Of a DNA stretch of 9,576 nt, positions 1 through 5,248 are shown in pieces. Each line of letters begins with the position of its first letter. The stretch's first letter is position 1. The notes under the pieces were generated by a model, which did not search any database, had not been told where the DNA came from, and was given only the letters and a program-made list of their open reading frames with translations. This stretch comes from Mageeibacillus sp. UBA5770. Lineage in GTDB: Bacteria; Bacillota_A; Clostridia; Saccharofermentanales; Saccharofermentanaceae. The DNA is taken from assembly GCA_002418705.1 (NCBI GenBank), contig DIEQ01000088.1, positions 283 to 9,858 on the forward strand, read 5' to 3'. A program made the position numbers and the translations under genes.

Positions 1-98
1 AATTCAATCGTTCCTGCCGGTTCTGATTTGTTTGGATCCGTTGTCTGAAACAGGTCATCGTATGGGGTTAGTTGTATTTTTCTGCCGGATTCTTTCAA
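1..98 (-). CDS. parB: ParB partition protein, N-terminal fragment (runs off the window)
   Basis: This is the beginning of a ParB/Spo0J-like DNA-binding partition protein, which would bind parS-type sites and partner the ParA ATPase encoded just upstream. The 32 visible codons are open from a TTG at 96-98 and read KIQLTPYDDLF at residues 7-17. A Leu-Thr-x-Tyr-Asp-Asp-Leu-Phe segment near the N-terminus is typical of ParB proteins on Firmicutes integrative elements. The start rests on a perfect AGGAGG nine bases upstream, inside parA. The gene overlaps the 3' end of parA by 44 bp in another frame, so the two are probably translationally coupled. An ATG overlapping the parA stop in another frame (56-58) gives a peptide without ParB character and was not chosen. 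The HTH and nuclease-like ParB domains lie outside the window, so identity rests on the N-terminus and the context. Confidence 0.72.
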   Translation of the reverse strand, partial: MKESGRKIQLTPYDDLFQTTDPNKSEPAGTIE

Positions 99-873
99 GC
101 GCGATTACCTCCTTTGTGAAATTTTCATATGCTATTGCAACTTTTCCTCTCGGATCGTACTCGAAAATGCTTTTTCCCTCTGCTCCAGCTTCAATGGCTC
201 GAACAGACAAAGGGATCTCGCTATTGAAGATTCGAACCTTGCTGCCGTAGGACTCATGCAGTGCACCCAAGATTTCCTTGGTGAAATTGGTTCGTTTGTC
301 GACCATGGTGGGAAGGATTCCATCGATTTTAAGTTCAGGATTGATTTGTCGTTTCACTTTTCCGATCGTTTTCAGAAGAAGCTCCAGACCTTTTATAGAC
401 AGGAAGTGTGGCTGCACAGGTATGATGACACTGTCGGATGCCGCCAGAGCATTGATCGTCAGCATACCAAGAGAAGGCAGACAATCGATGATGATGTAGT
501 CATATTGGCTTTTTACCTCGCTGACGTACATTTTCAGAATATTCTCCCTACTCAAGGCATTAACCAAAATATTTTCCATCCCAGACAGCTGAATATTGGA
601 GGGAAGAAGATCCAGATTCTTCGTGATTCGTATTATTCCTTCCATCGGTACCAGTGGTTGATCCTCAATGATTTTGGTCATGATATCGGCCACGCCAATA
701 GGAATCGAATCCGGATTTTGATCAGCCATCATCATAGTGAGATTGGCCTGGGAGTCAAAGTCGATGAGCAGGACTTTTCGCCCGGTTCTTTCCAGCCCAG
801 ATGCCAGAGCAGCAGCGGTTGTCGTTTTACCGACACCGCCTTTTTGATTTGAGATTGCGATAGTTTTAGGCAC
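55..873 (-). CDS. parA: ParA/Soj-family partition ATPase
   Basis: A 272-residue ParA ATPase, a cytoplasmic Walker-type protein that works with ParB in segregation or maintenance of a replicon or integrated element. It has the deviant Walker A motif KGGVGKTT (11-18) with the signature lysine at 11, the LLIDFDSQAN segment (about 35-44) and a Walker B IIID ending at residue 130, followed by CLPSLGMLTINALAA. That last region and the C-terminal EGKSIFEYDPRGKVA are characteristic of ParA proteins from Tn1549-like and related Clostridial conjugative elements rather than chromosomal Soj. The length is normal and no key residue is missing. The start is GTG (871-873), with GAAGGAG seven bases upstream at 881-887. 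It overlaps parB by 44 bp. The intergenic repeats upstream are candidate operator or parS sites. The family is certain; assignment to an integrative element rather than a plasmid or chromosome is inference. Confidence 0.95.
   Translation of the reverse strand: MPKTIAISNQKGGVGKTTTAAALASGLERTGRKVLLIDFDSQANLTMMMADQNPDSIPIGVADIMTKIIEDQPLVPMEGIIRITKNLDLLPSNIQLSGMENILVNALSRENILKMYVSEVKSQYDYIIIDCLPSLGMLTINALAASDSVIIPVQPHFLSIKGLELLLKTIGKVKRQINPELKIDGILPTMVDKRTNFTKEILGALHESYGSKVRIFNSEIPLSVRAIEAGAEGKSIFEYDPRGKVAIAYENFTKEVIALERIRQKNTTNPIR
108..113 (-). promoter_or_regulatory. Ribosome binding site of parB, inside parA
   Basis: The minus strand reads AAAGGAGGT (107-115), a near-perfect anti-16S match. 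It lies nine bases upstream of the TTG at 98-96. It is within the parA coding sequence and decides the parB start, since the alternative ATG at 56-58 has no comparable site. Confidence 0.75.
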
Positions 874-972
874 AATGTTACTCCTTCTATAATGTAAATT
901 GTAAAACAGAAAATTTGGAAACTATCTAAAATATTATATTAATAAGATGGAAAAAGGATGGAATTTCTGATT

Positions 973-1030
973 TTGTTATGATAAAGTCGATGTATGTATC
1001 ATTGATATATTTGAGATCAAATCATAACAA
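973..1030. repeat. Nested inverted repeats, possible parA operator
   Basis: TTGTTATGAT at 973-982 is the exact reverse complement of ATCATAACAA at 1021-1030, with 38 bp between. Inside lie ATCATTGAT (998-1006, 4-bp arms) and ATTTGA-GA-TCAAAT (1009-1022, 6-bp arms with a 2-bp centre). These arrangements are typical of binding sites for dimeric regulators. ParA or ParB autoregulation is the obvious candidate from position, but no binding site of a known family is recognised. Confidence 0.5.
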
Positions 1031-1045
1031 GTAGAAATAATATTC

Positions 1046-1061
1046 TGTTGACTTCTCAACA
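1046..1061. repeat. 16-bp palindrome resembling the outer arms of parS
   Basis: TGTTGACTTCTCAACA has perfect 6-bp arms around CTTC. The chromosomal parS consensus of Bacillus and relatives is also 16 bp, beginning TGTT and ending AACA, but with a CACGTG core that is absent here. Its position about 170 bp upstream of parA suits a centromere-like site for a divergent ParB. This is a suggestion from shape and place only; a single copy is seen. Confidence 0.3.
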
Positions 1062-1129
1062 TCAAAGAAACGGAGAAATATCTGAGGTCGTACATATGGT
1101 GCTATTTACACGAGTTTAAGGCAGCCGCA

Positions 1130-1399
1130 ATGATGAGACATAACGCAACAAAGCAATTACAACCAGTCGCAGCCGATGCCTTTGACCCCAAATACGAGAT
1201 AACGCAATTGAGTGATCGAGACGCAGAGGCGTTGGAATGGCTTATGAGGGTTACTGCTCCCGGTCCGGATGAAAAAGAAGAGAATCAAGAGCATAGGGCC
1301 GATCCTCTATCCTCTATTCTCTTTTTAATGTCAAAGAATATTTGTGGTGGGTGGTTTGATGTCAAAGGAAAGCAAATGAGAAATTGGCTATTCCATTAA
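1130..1399 (+). CDS. Small hypothetical protein, doubtful or 5'-truncated
   Basis: An 89-residue ORF I do not recognise. Residues about 17-55 are polar and acidic (an FDPKYEITQLSDRDAEALEW segment, then a Glu-rich stretch) and look protein-like; the last 30 residues look less so. There is no ribosome binding site before the ATG at 1130. The same frame stays open upstream to a stop at 1049-1051 without any ATG, GTG or TTG, and the extra residues (KYLRSYIWCYLHEFKAAA) also look coding. A GGAG at 1072-1075 lies six bases before an in-frame CTG at 1082, an unusual possible start. The alternative is a gene remnant that lost its 5' end. It ends 22 bp before the next gene's start, in the same direction. 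No function can be given. Confidence 0.35.
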   Translation: MMRHNATKQLQPVAADAFDPKYEITQLSDRDAEALEWLMRVTAPGPDEKEENQEHRADPLSSILFLMSKNICGGWFDVKGKQMRNWLFH

Positions 1400-1421
1400 T
1401 TAGAGTATGGGGGAAAGATGT

Positions 1422-2639
1422 ATGGTAAGTGATGAGACAGGGAAAGCAAAACTGGTTCCGGTTATTTGCACGCAGTGTGGTGGGAAGGTAGAAGTCGATC
1501 CGTCACAAGAGAAAACAATTTGTGATTATTGTGGGACAATTTTCCTCGTAGAAAAAGCCATCAAAGAATACAATGTTCAAAATGCCAAGATTGAACATGT
1601 AGATTCAGTAAATATTATCAAACGCGGCTCAGTAGAATCTGCATTCAATTTCGTAGAAAAACAACTGGATAAAAAGCAAAAACAGAAAGATGATGAAAAA
1701 AGGCGCGTAGAAGAAGAAAAAAGGCGGCAAGAGGAAAAAGAGAAAGAACAGAAAGAGAAAATTATCAGGTTTATTAAAAAGCATTGGAAGCCGCTGCTGG
1801 CAGTATTGGGAGTAATAGTAATACTGATTGTTATCGGGAGCTTGAGTTACACTCCACCAGATCATACTGGTGAAATGCAGCTAACGGATTCTTCAGATAA
1901 TTATAAGGGAAAAAATTACAAAGCAGTGATGGATGCATTGCAGACCGCAGGTTTCACGGATGTTAAGACCGATGTTTTGGATGATTTAGTCACTGGTTGG
2001 GTTACTGAAGATGGGTCTATTGAACAGGTAGCAATCAATGGAGATACAGATTTTAGTAGCAATGAGTGGTTTTCCAAAGACGCTAAGATAATAATCACTT
2101 ATCACACATTCCCTACGACAGAAACGGAGAAAGTGCCGGAAACAACCGAGACTTCGGAAGTCACGGAAGTTTCGGAAGTCACTGAAGCCACTGAAGTCAC
2201 GGAAGTCTCGGAAGTCACGGAAGTCTCGGAAGTCACGGAAGTAAGCGGAGTCTCTGAGGAAACGGAAAATTTGTTAGCCGAACCTCTCGATTTAAATGCA
2301 ATTAACAGTACAAATTCAGCTGCATCAGATGCACAGTTTGTTGGAAAATATTATAGGGTAACCGGCATAATTGACCAAGCAATGGAACCATCAGACGGAC
2401 TTAACGCAATGGTCATTATAGAGCCTGATGTTATGGCGAAAGGGATGGGGTCAACGTTTCCGTTGGAAATCAATATTTGGTTGACTGCGGATGAATTTGA
2501 GAAAATTAACGGTATTGCTTCTGTTGGAGAACAGATTGATATATCCGTGAAATTAACAAGTATAAGCAGGAATGCTAACTCAGAAGACCCTGACGTAAAA
2601 GGATATCCGATACAATTAGAATTTGGCGAGTACGATTGA
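1422..2639 (+). CDS. Single-pass membrane protein: zinc ribbon, PASTA-like and OB-fold-like domains
   Basis: A 405-residue protein of unknown role. In order it has a zinc ribbon with CxxC pairs at Cys16/19 and Cys34/37; a Lys/Glu/Arg-rich probable coiled coil (about 78-117); one hydrophobic helix (about 123-143) after basic residues, so the N-terminus is probably cytoplasmic and the rest outside; and a PASTA-like domain (about 150-230) with the KNYKAVMDALQTAGFTDV pattern. A Thr/Ser-Glu-Val repeat linker (about 235-280) and a C-terminal domain (about 305-403) resembling the tRNA_anti-like OB fold (VGKYYRVTGII) complete it. I chose ATG 1422 over 1407 because GGGGGAA (1409-1415) sits just ahead as ribosome binding site, whereas nothing precedes 1407; the longer form would add five residues. 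No signal peptide is seen. It may sense or bind an envelope ligand, which is inference from architecture. No terminator is visible after it. Confidence 0.85.
   Translation: MVSDETGKAKLVPVICTQCGGKVEVDPSQEKTICDYCGTIFLVEKAIKEYNVQNAKIEHVDSVNIIKRGSVESAFNFVEKQLDKKQKQKDDEKRRVEEEKRRQEEKEKEQKEKIIRFIKKHWKPLLAVLGVIVILIVIGSLSYTPPDHTGEMQLTDSSDNYKGKNYKAVMDALQTAGFTDVKTDVLDDLVTGWVTEDGSIEQVAINGDTDFSSNEWFSKDAKIIITYHTFPTTETEKVPETTETSEVTEVSEVTEATEVTEVSEVTEVSEVTEVSGVSEETENLLAEPLDLNAINSTNSAASDAQFVGKYYRVTGIIDQAMEPSDGLNAMVIIEPDVMAKGMGSTFPLEINIWLTADEFEKINGIASVGEQIDISVKLTSISRNANSEDPDVKGYPIQLEFGEYD
2157..2244 (+). repeat. In-frame minisatellite coding for Thr/Ser-Glu-Val repeats
   Basis: Tandem 9-bp half-units alternate between GAAGTCACG and GAAGTCTCG/GAAGTTTCG, giving an 18-bp higher-order unit. 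They encode repeated EVTEVS within the extracellular linker of the membrane protein. Near-identical DNA copies suggest recent expansion by slippage, so the copy number may vary between strains. Confidence 0.8.
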
Positions 2640-2803
2640 AATTTAATTAATAATAAATCAAAAGAAAAATTCGTCGTAATACCTGTTGGCGAAGATGAAG
2701 AATAACATTACATTGTTATTAATAGAAGAAAGTAACATAGGGATCTCGTTTACTGCGATAATTATGGATGTTGCAGTTACGAGAGTGAACGTTGCGTGCA
2801 AAG

Positions 2804-2890
2804 CGTATGGTTTTTGCCTAACTTTAATGTTACAAACTGCTCTTCGAGCAGTCAAAGCGGGCCGTATTTTTGCCTAATTATAATGTAAAG
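2804..2890. repeat. Imperfect direct repeat flanking a hairpin
   Basis: CGTATGGTTTTTGCCTAACT at 2804-2823, continuing TTAATGTTA, recurs as CGTATTTTTGCCTAATTA at 2863-2880, continuing TAATGTAAA; the shared core is TTTTTGCCTAA. An AAAGC precedes the first copy and AAAGCGGGC the second. Between them ACTGCTC-TTC-GAGCAGT (2836-2852) forms a perfect 7-bp stem with a 3-nt loop. No T-run follows the hairpin on either strand, so it is not called a terminator. The origin is unknown. Confidence 0.6.
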
Positions 2891-3009
2891 TTTCAGATAC
2901 TTCTCCGTCATTCTTGGTGGTCAATCATTTTAATACCATTTAAATTTCATACGACGAACGTTAGCTACTTGTCCGTAAATCATAGCACCTTCCGACTCTC
3001 TTTTGCAAA

Positions 3010-3031
3010 AATTATGTTCAAATTATGTTCA
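3010..3031. repeat. Two adjacent 11-bp direct repeats
   Basis: AATTATGTTCA occurs twice head to tail with no spacer (3010-3020 and 3021-3031). The 11-bp period is about one helical turn, so both copies would face the same side of DNA. Such repeats can be protein-binding arms but also arise by chance duplication. Confidence 0.55.
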
Positions 3032-3070
3032 AAACGACAGTTCAGCTTCGGAAAACTCACATTTTTAAGC

Positions 3071-3110
3071 AAACAAAAAGTCCTACAAACCTTACAGGCT
3101 GTAGGACTTT
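3071..3110 (-). terminator. Intrinsic terminator of tRNA-Thr
   Basis: AAAGTCCTACA (3077-3087) pairs perfectly with TGTAGGACTTT (3100-3110) around a 12-nt loop. On the minus strand the stem is followed by a T-rich tract (CTTTTTGTTTG, 3070-3080). It begins five bases after the tRNA CCA end, so it ends the tRNA transcript. Confidence 0.85.
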
Positions 3111-3114
3111 GAGT

Positions 3115-3190
3115 TGGAGCCGATTAACGGATTCGAACCGTTGACCTGCTGATTACAAATCAGCTGCTCTACCAACTGAGCTAAATCGGC
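3115..3190 (-). tRNA. tRNA-Thr (anticodon UGU)
   Basis: A complete cloverleaf reads on the minus strand. The acceptor stem GCCGATT/AATCGGC has discriminator U. The D arm is GCTC-AGTTGGTA-GAGC, and the anticodon arm GCTGA-TTTGTAA-TCAGC gives anticodon UGU, decoding ACA and related Thr codons. The variable loop is AGGTC and the T arm AACGG-TTCGAAT-CCGTT. The CCA end is encoded at 3117-3115. All stems pair fully. It is a single-gene unit with its own promoter and terminator. The gene-poor accessory-looking DNA lies on its 3' side. Confidence 0.97.
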
Positions 3191-3241
3191 GCATCGCGGG
3201 GATTTCAAACTTTACAATCAGGAATCCAACACGCAAAAAGT

Positions 3242-3270
3242 ATTCTATAAGATATGGGGCGCGGTGTCAA
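3242..3270 (-). promoter_or_regulatory. Sigma-A-type promoter of tRNA-Thr
   Basis: On the minus strand, TTGACA (3270-3265) and TAGAAT (3247-3242) are separated by exactly 17 bp. Transcription would start near 3235, leaving a leader of about 45 nt before the mature tRNA. This is the best-scoring promoter by eye in the window. Confidence 0.88.
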
Positions 3271-3291
3271 GCCTTTTCGAGTATATGGGCG

Positions 3292-3318
3292 GATCAGATT
3301 TGTGTATTGGATCTGATC
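3292..3318. repeat. Hairpin between iolR and the tRNA promoter
   Basis: GATCAGAT (3292-3299) is the reverse complement of ATCTGATC (3311-3318), with an 11-nt loop. It lies about 40 bp past the iolR stop on the minus strand and could end or stabilise that transcript. It lacks the T-tract of an intrinsic terminator, so read-through from iolR toward the tRNA remains possible. Confidence 0.5.
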
Positions 3319-3356
3319 TTTGCGGTCTGTTTGTTTGGATAGCTGCCATACACTTT

Positions 3357-4118
3357 TTATTTGTCGGCCAGGATGATTCTTCCGTTGTGGTCTTTGATGT
3401 AGTTTACTACTTCGACGGGGGGATTTGCTTCTGTTATGAGGACGTTTACTTTGCTTAAGCTGCAGTAGGTGATCAGGGATACCGGGCCGCATTTGGTGCT
3501 GTCGGCAAGGAGGTATACAGCTTGGCTGCGCTGGATGGCCATTCGCTTCAGATCTGCCTCGAGAGGTGAGGAGCAGGTGAGTCCGCTTGCGATGGAGTAG
3601 CCGGTTGTAGCGATGAGTGCTTTACTTATATTGAAGCCCTGGAGAAGCTGTACGGCGCTGGAACCTATGAAGGAGAGTGTCTTCCTGTTGAGTGTTCCGG
3701 AGAGTGAGATGACGTTTATGTCGCTGTATGGAATAGCCCTGTTGATGATCTCCATGTTGTTGGTTAGTATGGTGATATTCTTTTTGGTCGAGATGTAGTC
3801 AATGACGTGCATGGTTGTCGTACCCGAGTCAATAAAGATGATATCGCCATCTTCGATGAGCTCAGCCGTTGCAGCCGCAATTCTTGTCTTAGCGGACTGA
3901 TTAGTGAGGTTTCTTTCATCGAAGGAAGACATTTCTTTGTTGGAGAGAACCGTTACTCCGCCGTAAATCTTCTTGATGTCACTGTTCTCAAGAATTTCAC
4001 TTAAGTCTCTGCGTATGGTACTCTTGGATATATCAAATTTGCTGCAAATCTGATCAAGGGTAACGGTCTTGTTTTCGTTAATATAATTACGGATTTCTTC
4101 AATTCTCTTAGGACGCAT
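3357..4118 (-). CDS. iolR: DeoR-family repressor, probable inositol-operon regulator IolR
   Basis: A 253-residue DeoR/GlpR-type transcription factor of normal family length. An N-terminal winged helix-turn-helix covers about residues 5-56, with the recognition-helix segment SKSTIRRDL (31-39) and the IYGGV wing (51-55). The C-terminal sugar-phosphate sensor domain has the IDSGTTT motif (96-102), NITILTNNMEIINRA, and AVYLLADSTKCG near the end. Overall it resembles Bacillus subtilis IolR, whose inducer is 2-deoxy-5-keto-gluconate-6-phosphate. The divergent iolB and nearby iolD support repression of this inositol locus. The ATG at 4118 has AAGGAG nine bases upstream (4128-4133). The family is certain; the IolR assignment comes from similarity plus context, and the ligand is inferred. 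Confidence 0.88.
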   Translation of the reverse strand: MRPKRIEEIRNYINENKTVTLDQICSKFDISKSTIRRDLSEILENSDIKKIYGGVTVLSNKEMSSFDERNLTNQSAKTRIAAATAELIEDGDIIFIDSGTTTMHVIDYISTKKNITILTNNMEIINRAIPYSDINVISLSGTLNRKTLSFIGSSAVQLLQGFNISKALIATTGYSIASGLTCSSPLEADLKRMAIQRSQAVYLLADSTKCGPVSLITYCSLSKVNVLITEANPPVEVVNYIKDHNGRIILADK

Positions 4119-4279
4119 ATTACACTGCTCCTTATTATATATTTGGGCATTTTCTAATTCTTTTGATGTTATTTTATCACAATATTTTTCATTCGTCTTT
4201 GAAAAACGAACAACTTTGCCTAATTTTTCTCAAAATATTTTAATTTTCCTCCATAATGAGTCGATTTATACGCCAAAAG

Positions 4280-4309
4280 TTGCGCGAAGTGCTCACAATG
4301 TGCTAAAAT
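4280..4309 (+). promoter_or_regulatory. Candidate iolB promoter
   Basis: TTGCGC (4280-4285) and TAAAAT (4304-4309) are 18 bp apart. A TGC just before the second hexamer makes an extended -10. It lies about 65 bp ahead of the iolB start in the divergent iolR-iolB region. The -35 matches only in its TTG. Confidence 0.5.
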
Positions 4310-4315
4310 GCAATT

Positions 4316-4334
4316 AAAACATTGTCAAAACATT
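4316..4334 (+). promoter_or_regulatory. Direct repeat between iolB promoter and start, candidate repressor site
   Basis: AAAACATT occurs at 4316-4323 and 4327-4334, an 11-bp period that places both on one face of the helix. It lies just downstream of the proposed -10, where a bound repressor would block transcription. IolR is the natural candidate because its gene is divergent, but no experimentally known IolR site matches that I can name. Confidence 0.35.
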
Positions 4335-4374
4335 ACAAGCCATTCGTGAAGTTTTTCTATAAGGAGGCATTAAG

Positions 4375-5145
4375 TTGAGTATGTATTTTGGAAATCCGCA
4401 ATTTGATGAAAATGGTGTTAAGGTTCTTACGCGAGTAGATGGTCCTTTTGCGGATATGCTTATGAATGTAACTGTTTATCAGATTAAAAAAGGCAAATCA
4501 ATAACATTCTTTTCGGATATTGAGGAGACTGCAATACTTCTGGTTGCCGGTGCGGTGAACTTTGCGTGGCAGGATAAATCATATGAGGCAGTCAGGGAAG
4601 ATACCTTCCGCGACGGGCCGGCGTGCCTTCATGTTCCGAGGGCAATCGCCGTTATGATAGAAGCGGTGCAGGACAGCGAGGTTCTTGTTCAGTCGGCTGA
4701 GAACAGTGCTGTTTTTGACAGTGTTCTATACACGCCTGAAAACTGCAAGACAGATACATTTGGAGCAGGGCAGTTTGAAGGTAAGGCACAGCGGACCGTC
4801 AGGACGTTTTTCGACTGCCATACAGCACCGGATTCATACCTGGTCATGGGAGAGCTTCTTGCCCCGCAGGGAGGGTGGTCGAGCTATCCTCCGCACAGCC
4901 ATGAACAGCCTGAGGTGTATTATTACCGTTTCGATAAGCCGCAGGGCTTTGGCGCGTGTTTTGTCGGCAATGATGTATTCAAAATTACTGACGGAAGCTT
5001 TGCAGCGCTTCCGGGCGGTCTTACTCATCCGCAGGTCAATGCTCCCGGATATCCCATGTACTATGTCTGGATGATCCGCAATTTCGAGGGCAATCCGTGG
5101 ACAGAAAGAAATTTCGATCCGGATCATGTCTGGCTGCTTCAATAA
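4375..5145 (+). CDS. iolB: 5-deoxy-glucuronate isomerase IolB
   Basis: A 256-residue cupin-type isomerase converting 5-deoxy-D-glucuronate to 5-dehydro-2-deoxy-D-gluconate, the step after IolD in myo-inositol breakdown; cytoplasmic. The C-terminal cupin shows the metal site PPHSHEQPEVYYYRF with His174, His176 and Glu180, and GGLTHPQV with His218. PGYPMYYVWMIR and the NPWTERNFDPDHVWLL tail are family hallmarks. The length is slightly under B. subtilis IolB (271). The start is a TTG at 4375 with AAGGAGG seven bases upstream (4361-4367); an ATG two codons later would have a poor 13-base spacing. It is the only plus-strand gene of the locus, divergent from iolR and convergent with iolD, so it is transcribed separately from the enzyme it follows in the pathway. 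Confidence 0.93.
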   Translation: MSMYFGNPQFDENGVKVLTRVDGPFADMLMNVTVYQIKKGKSITFFSDIEETAILLVAGAVNFAWQDKSYEAVREDTFRDGPACLHVPRAIAVMIEAVQDSEVLVQSAENSAVFDSVLYTPENCKTDTFGAGQFEGKAQRTVRTFFDCHTAPDSYLVMGELLAPQGGWSSYPPHSHEQPEVYYYRFDKPQGFGACFVGNDVFKITDGSFAALPGGLTHPQVNAPGYPMYYVWMIRNFEGNPWTERNFDPDHVWLLQ

Positions 5146-5174
5146 GCCTTCTTCGTGTGTGTTTTTCTCCTCTT

Positions 5175-5225
5175 AATAAAGCGGCCGCTGCAGATTGGTC
5201 ATCTGCAGCGGCCGCTTTATTTTGC
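5175..5225. terminator. Strong terminator between convergent iolB and iolD
   Basis: A perfect 21-bp stem (5175-5195 with 5201-5221) has a 5-nt loop TGGTC and a GCGGCCGCTGCAG core. On the plus strand the stem runs into TTTATTTT, giving a good terminator for iolB. On the minus strand the tail is only TTTATTAAG, so termination of iolD is plausible but weaker. It lies 29 bp after iolB and about 25 bp after iolD. Confidence 0.92.
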
Positions 5226-5248
5226 CGGTTTCGTGTATAGTATGAAGA

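Larger units (their letters stand above)
874..1129. other. Intergenic region upstream of parA, rich in inverted repeats
   Basis: No convincing gene is present in these 256 bp. The DNA is AT-rich and contains several short palindromes between 973 and 1061, listed separately. A TATAAT-like hexamer is readable on the minus strand near 935, but no good -35 partner stands 16-18 bp upstream of it, so I do not call a parA promoter. The region probably carries the control sites of the parAB transcript. Confidence 0.5.
2640..3070. other. Gene-poor AT-rich region between the membrane protein gene and the tRNA
   Basis: Short open frames exist on both strands but none has a ribosome binding site or protein-like composition, and one runs through the tRNA terminator. 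The region holds an imperfect direct repeat with a hairpin (2804-2890) and an 11-bp tandem repeat (3010-3031). It abuts the 3' side of a tRNA gene, so an attachment-site region is a reasonable guess. No integrase gene or second copy of the tRNA 3' end is present here. Confidence 0.5.

Noticed and set aside
256..852. 198-residue open frame on the plus strand opposite parA
   Set aside because: It lies entirely antisense to a parA with intact Walker motifs, has no ribosome binding site and reads with His/Gln/Arg-rich low-plausibility composition.
2157..2244. CRISPR-like array
   Set aside because: The repeats are short, contiguous, in frame and without spacers; they encode a protein linker.
2658..3112. 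Several small ORFs on both strands before the tRNA
   Set aside because: None has a ribosome binding site or recognisable protein character; one spans the tRNA terminator and others translate the direct repeats.
3292..3318. Intrinsic terminator of iolR
   Set aside because: The 8-bp stem is real, but no T-run follows on the minus strand; it is listed only as a hairpin.
4200..4212. Possible catabolite-repression (cre) site upstream of iolB
   Set aside because: TGAAAAACGAACA has one base too many between the TG and CG elements compared with the cre consensus, so it does not fit.
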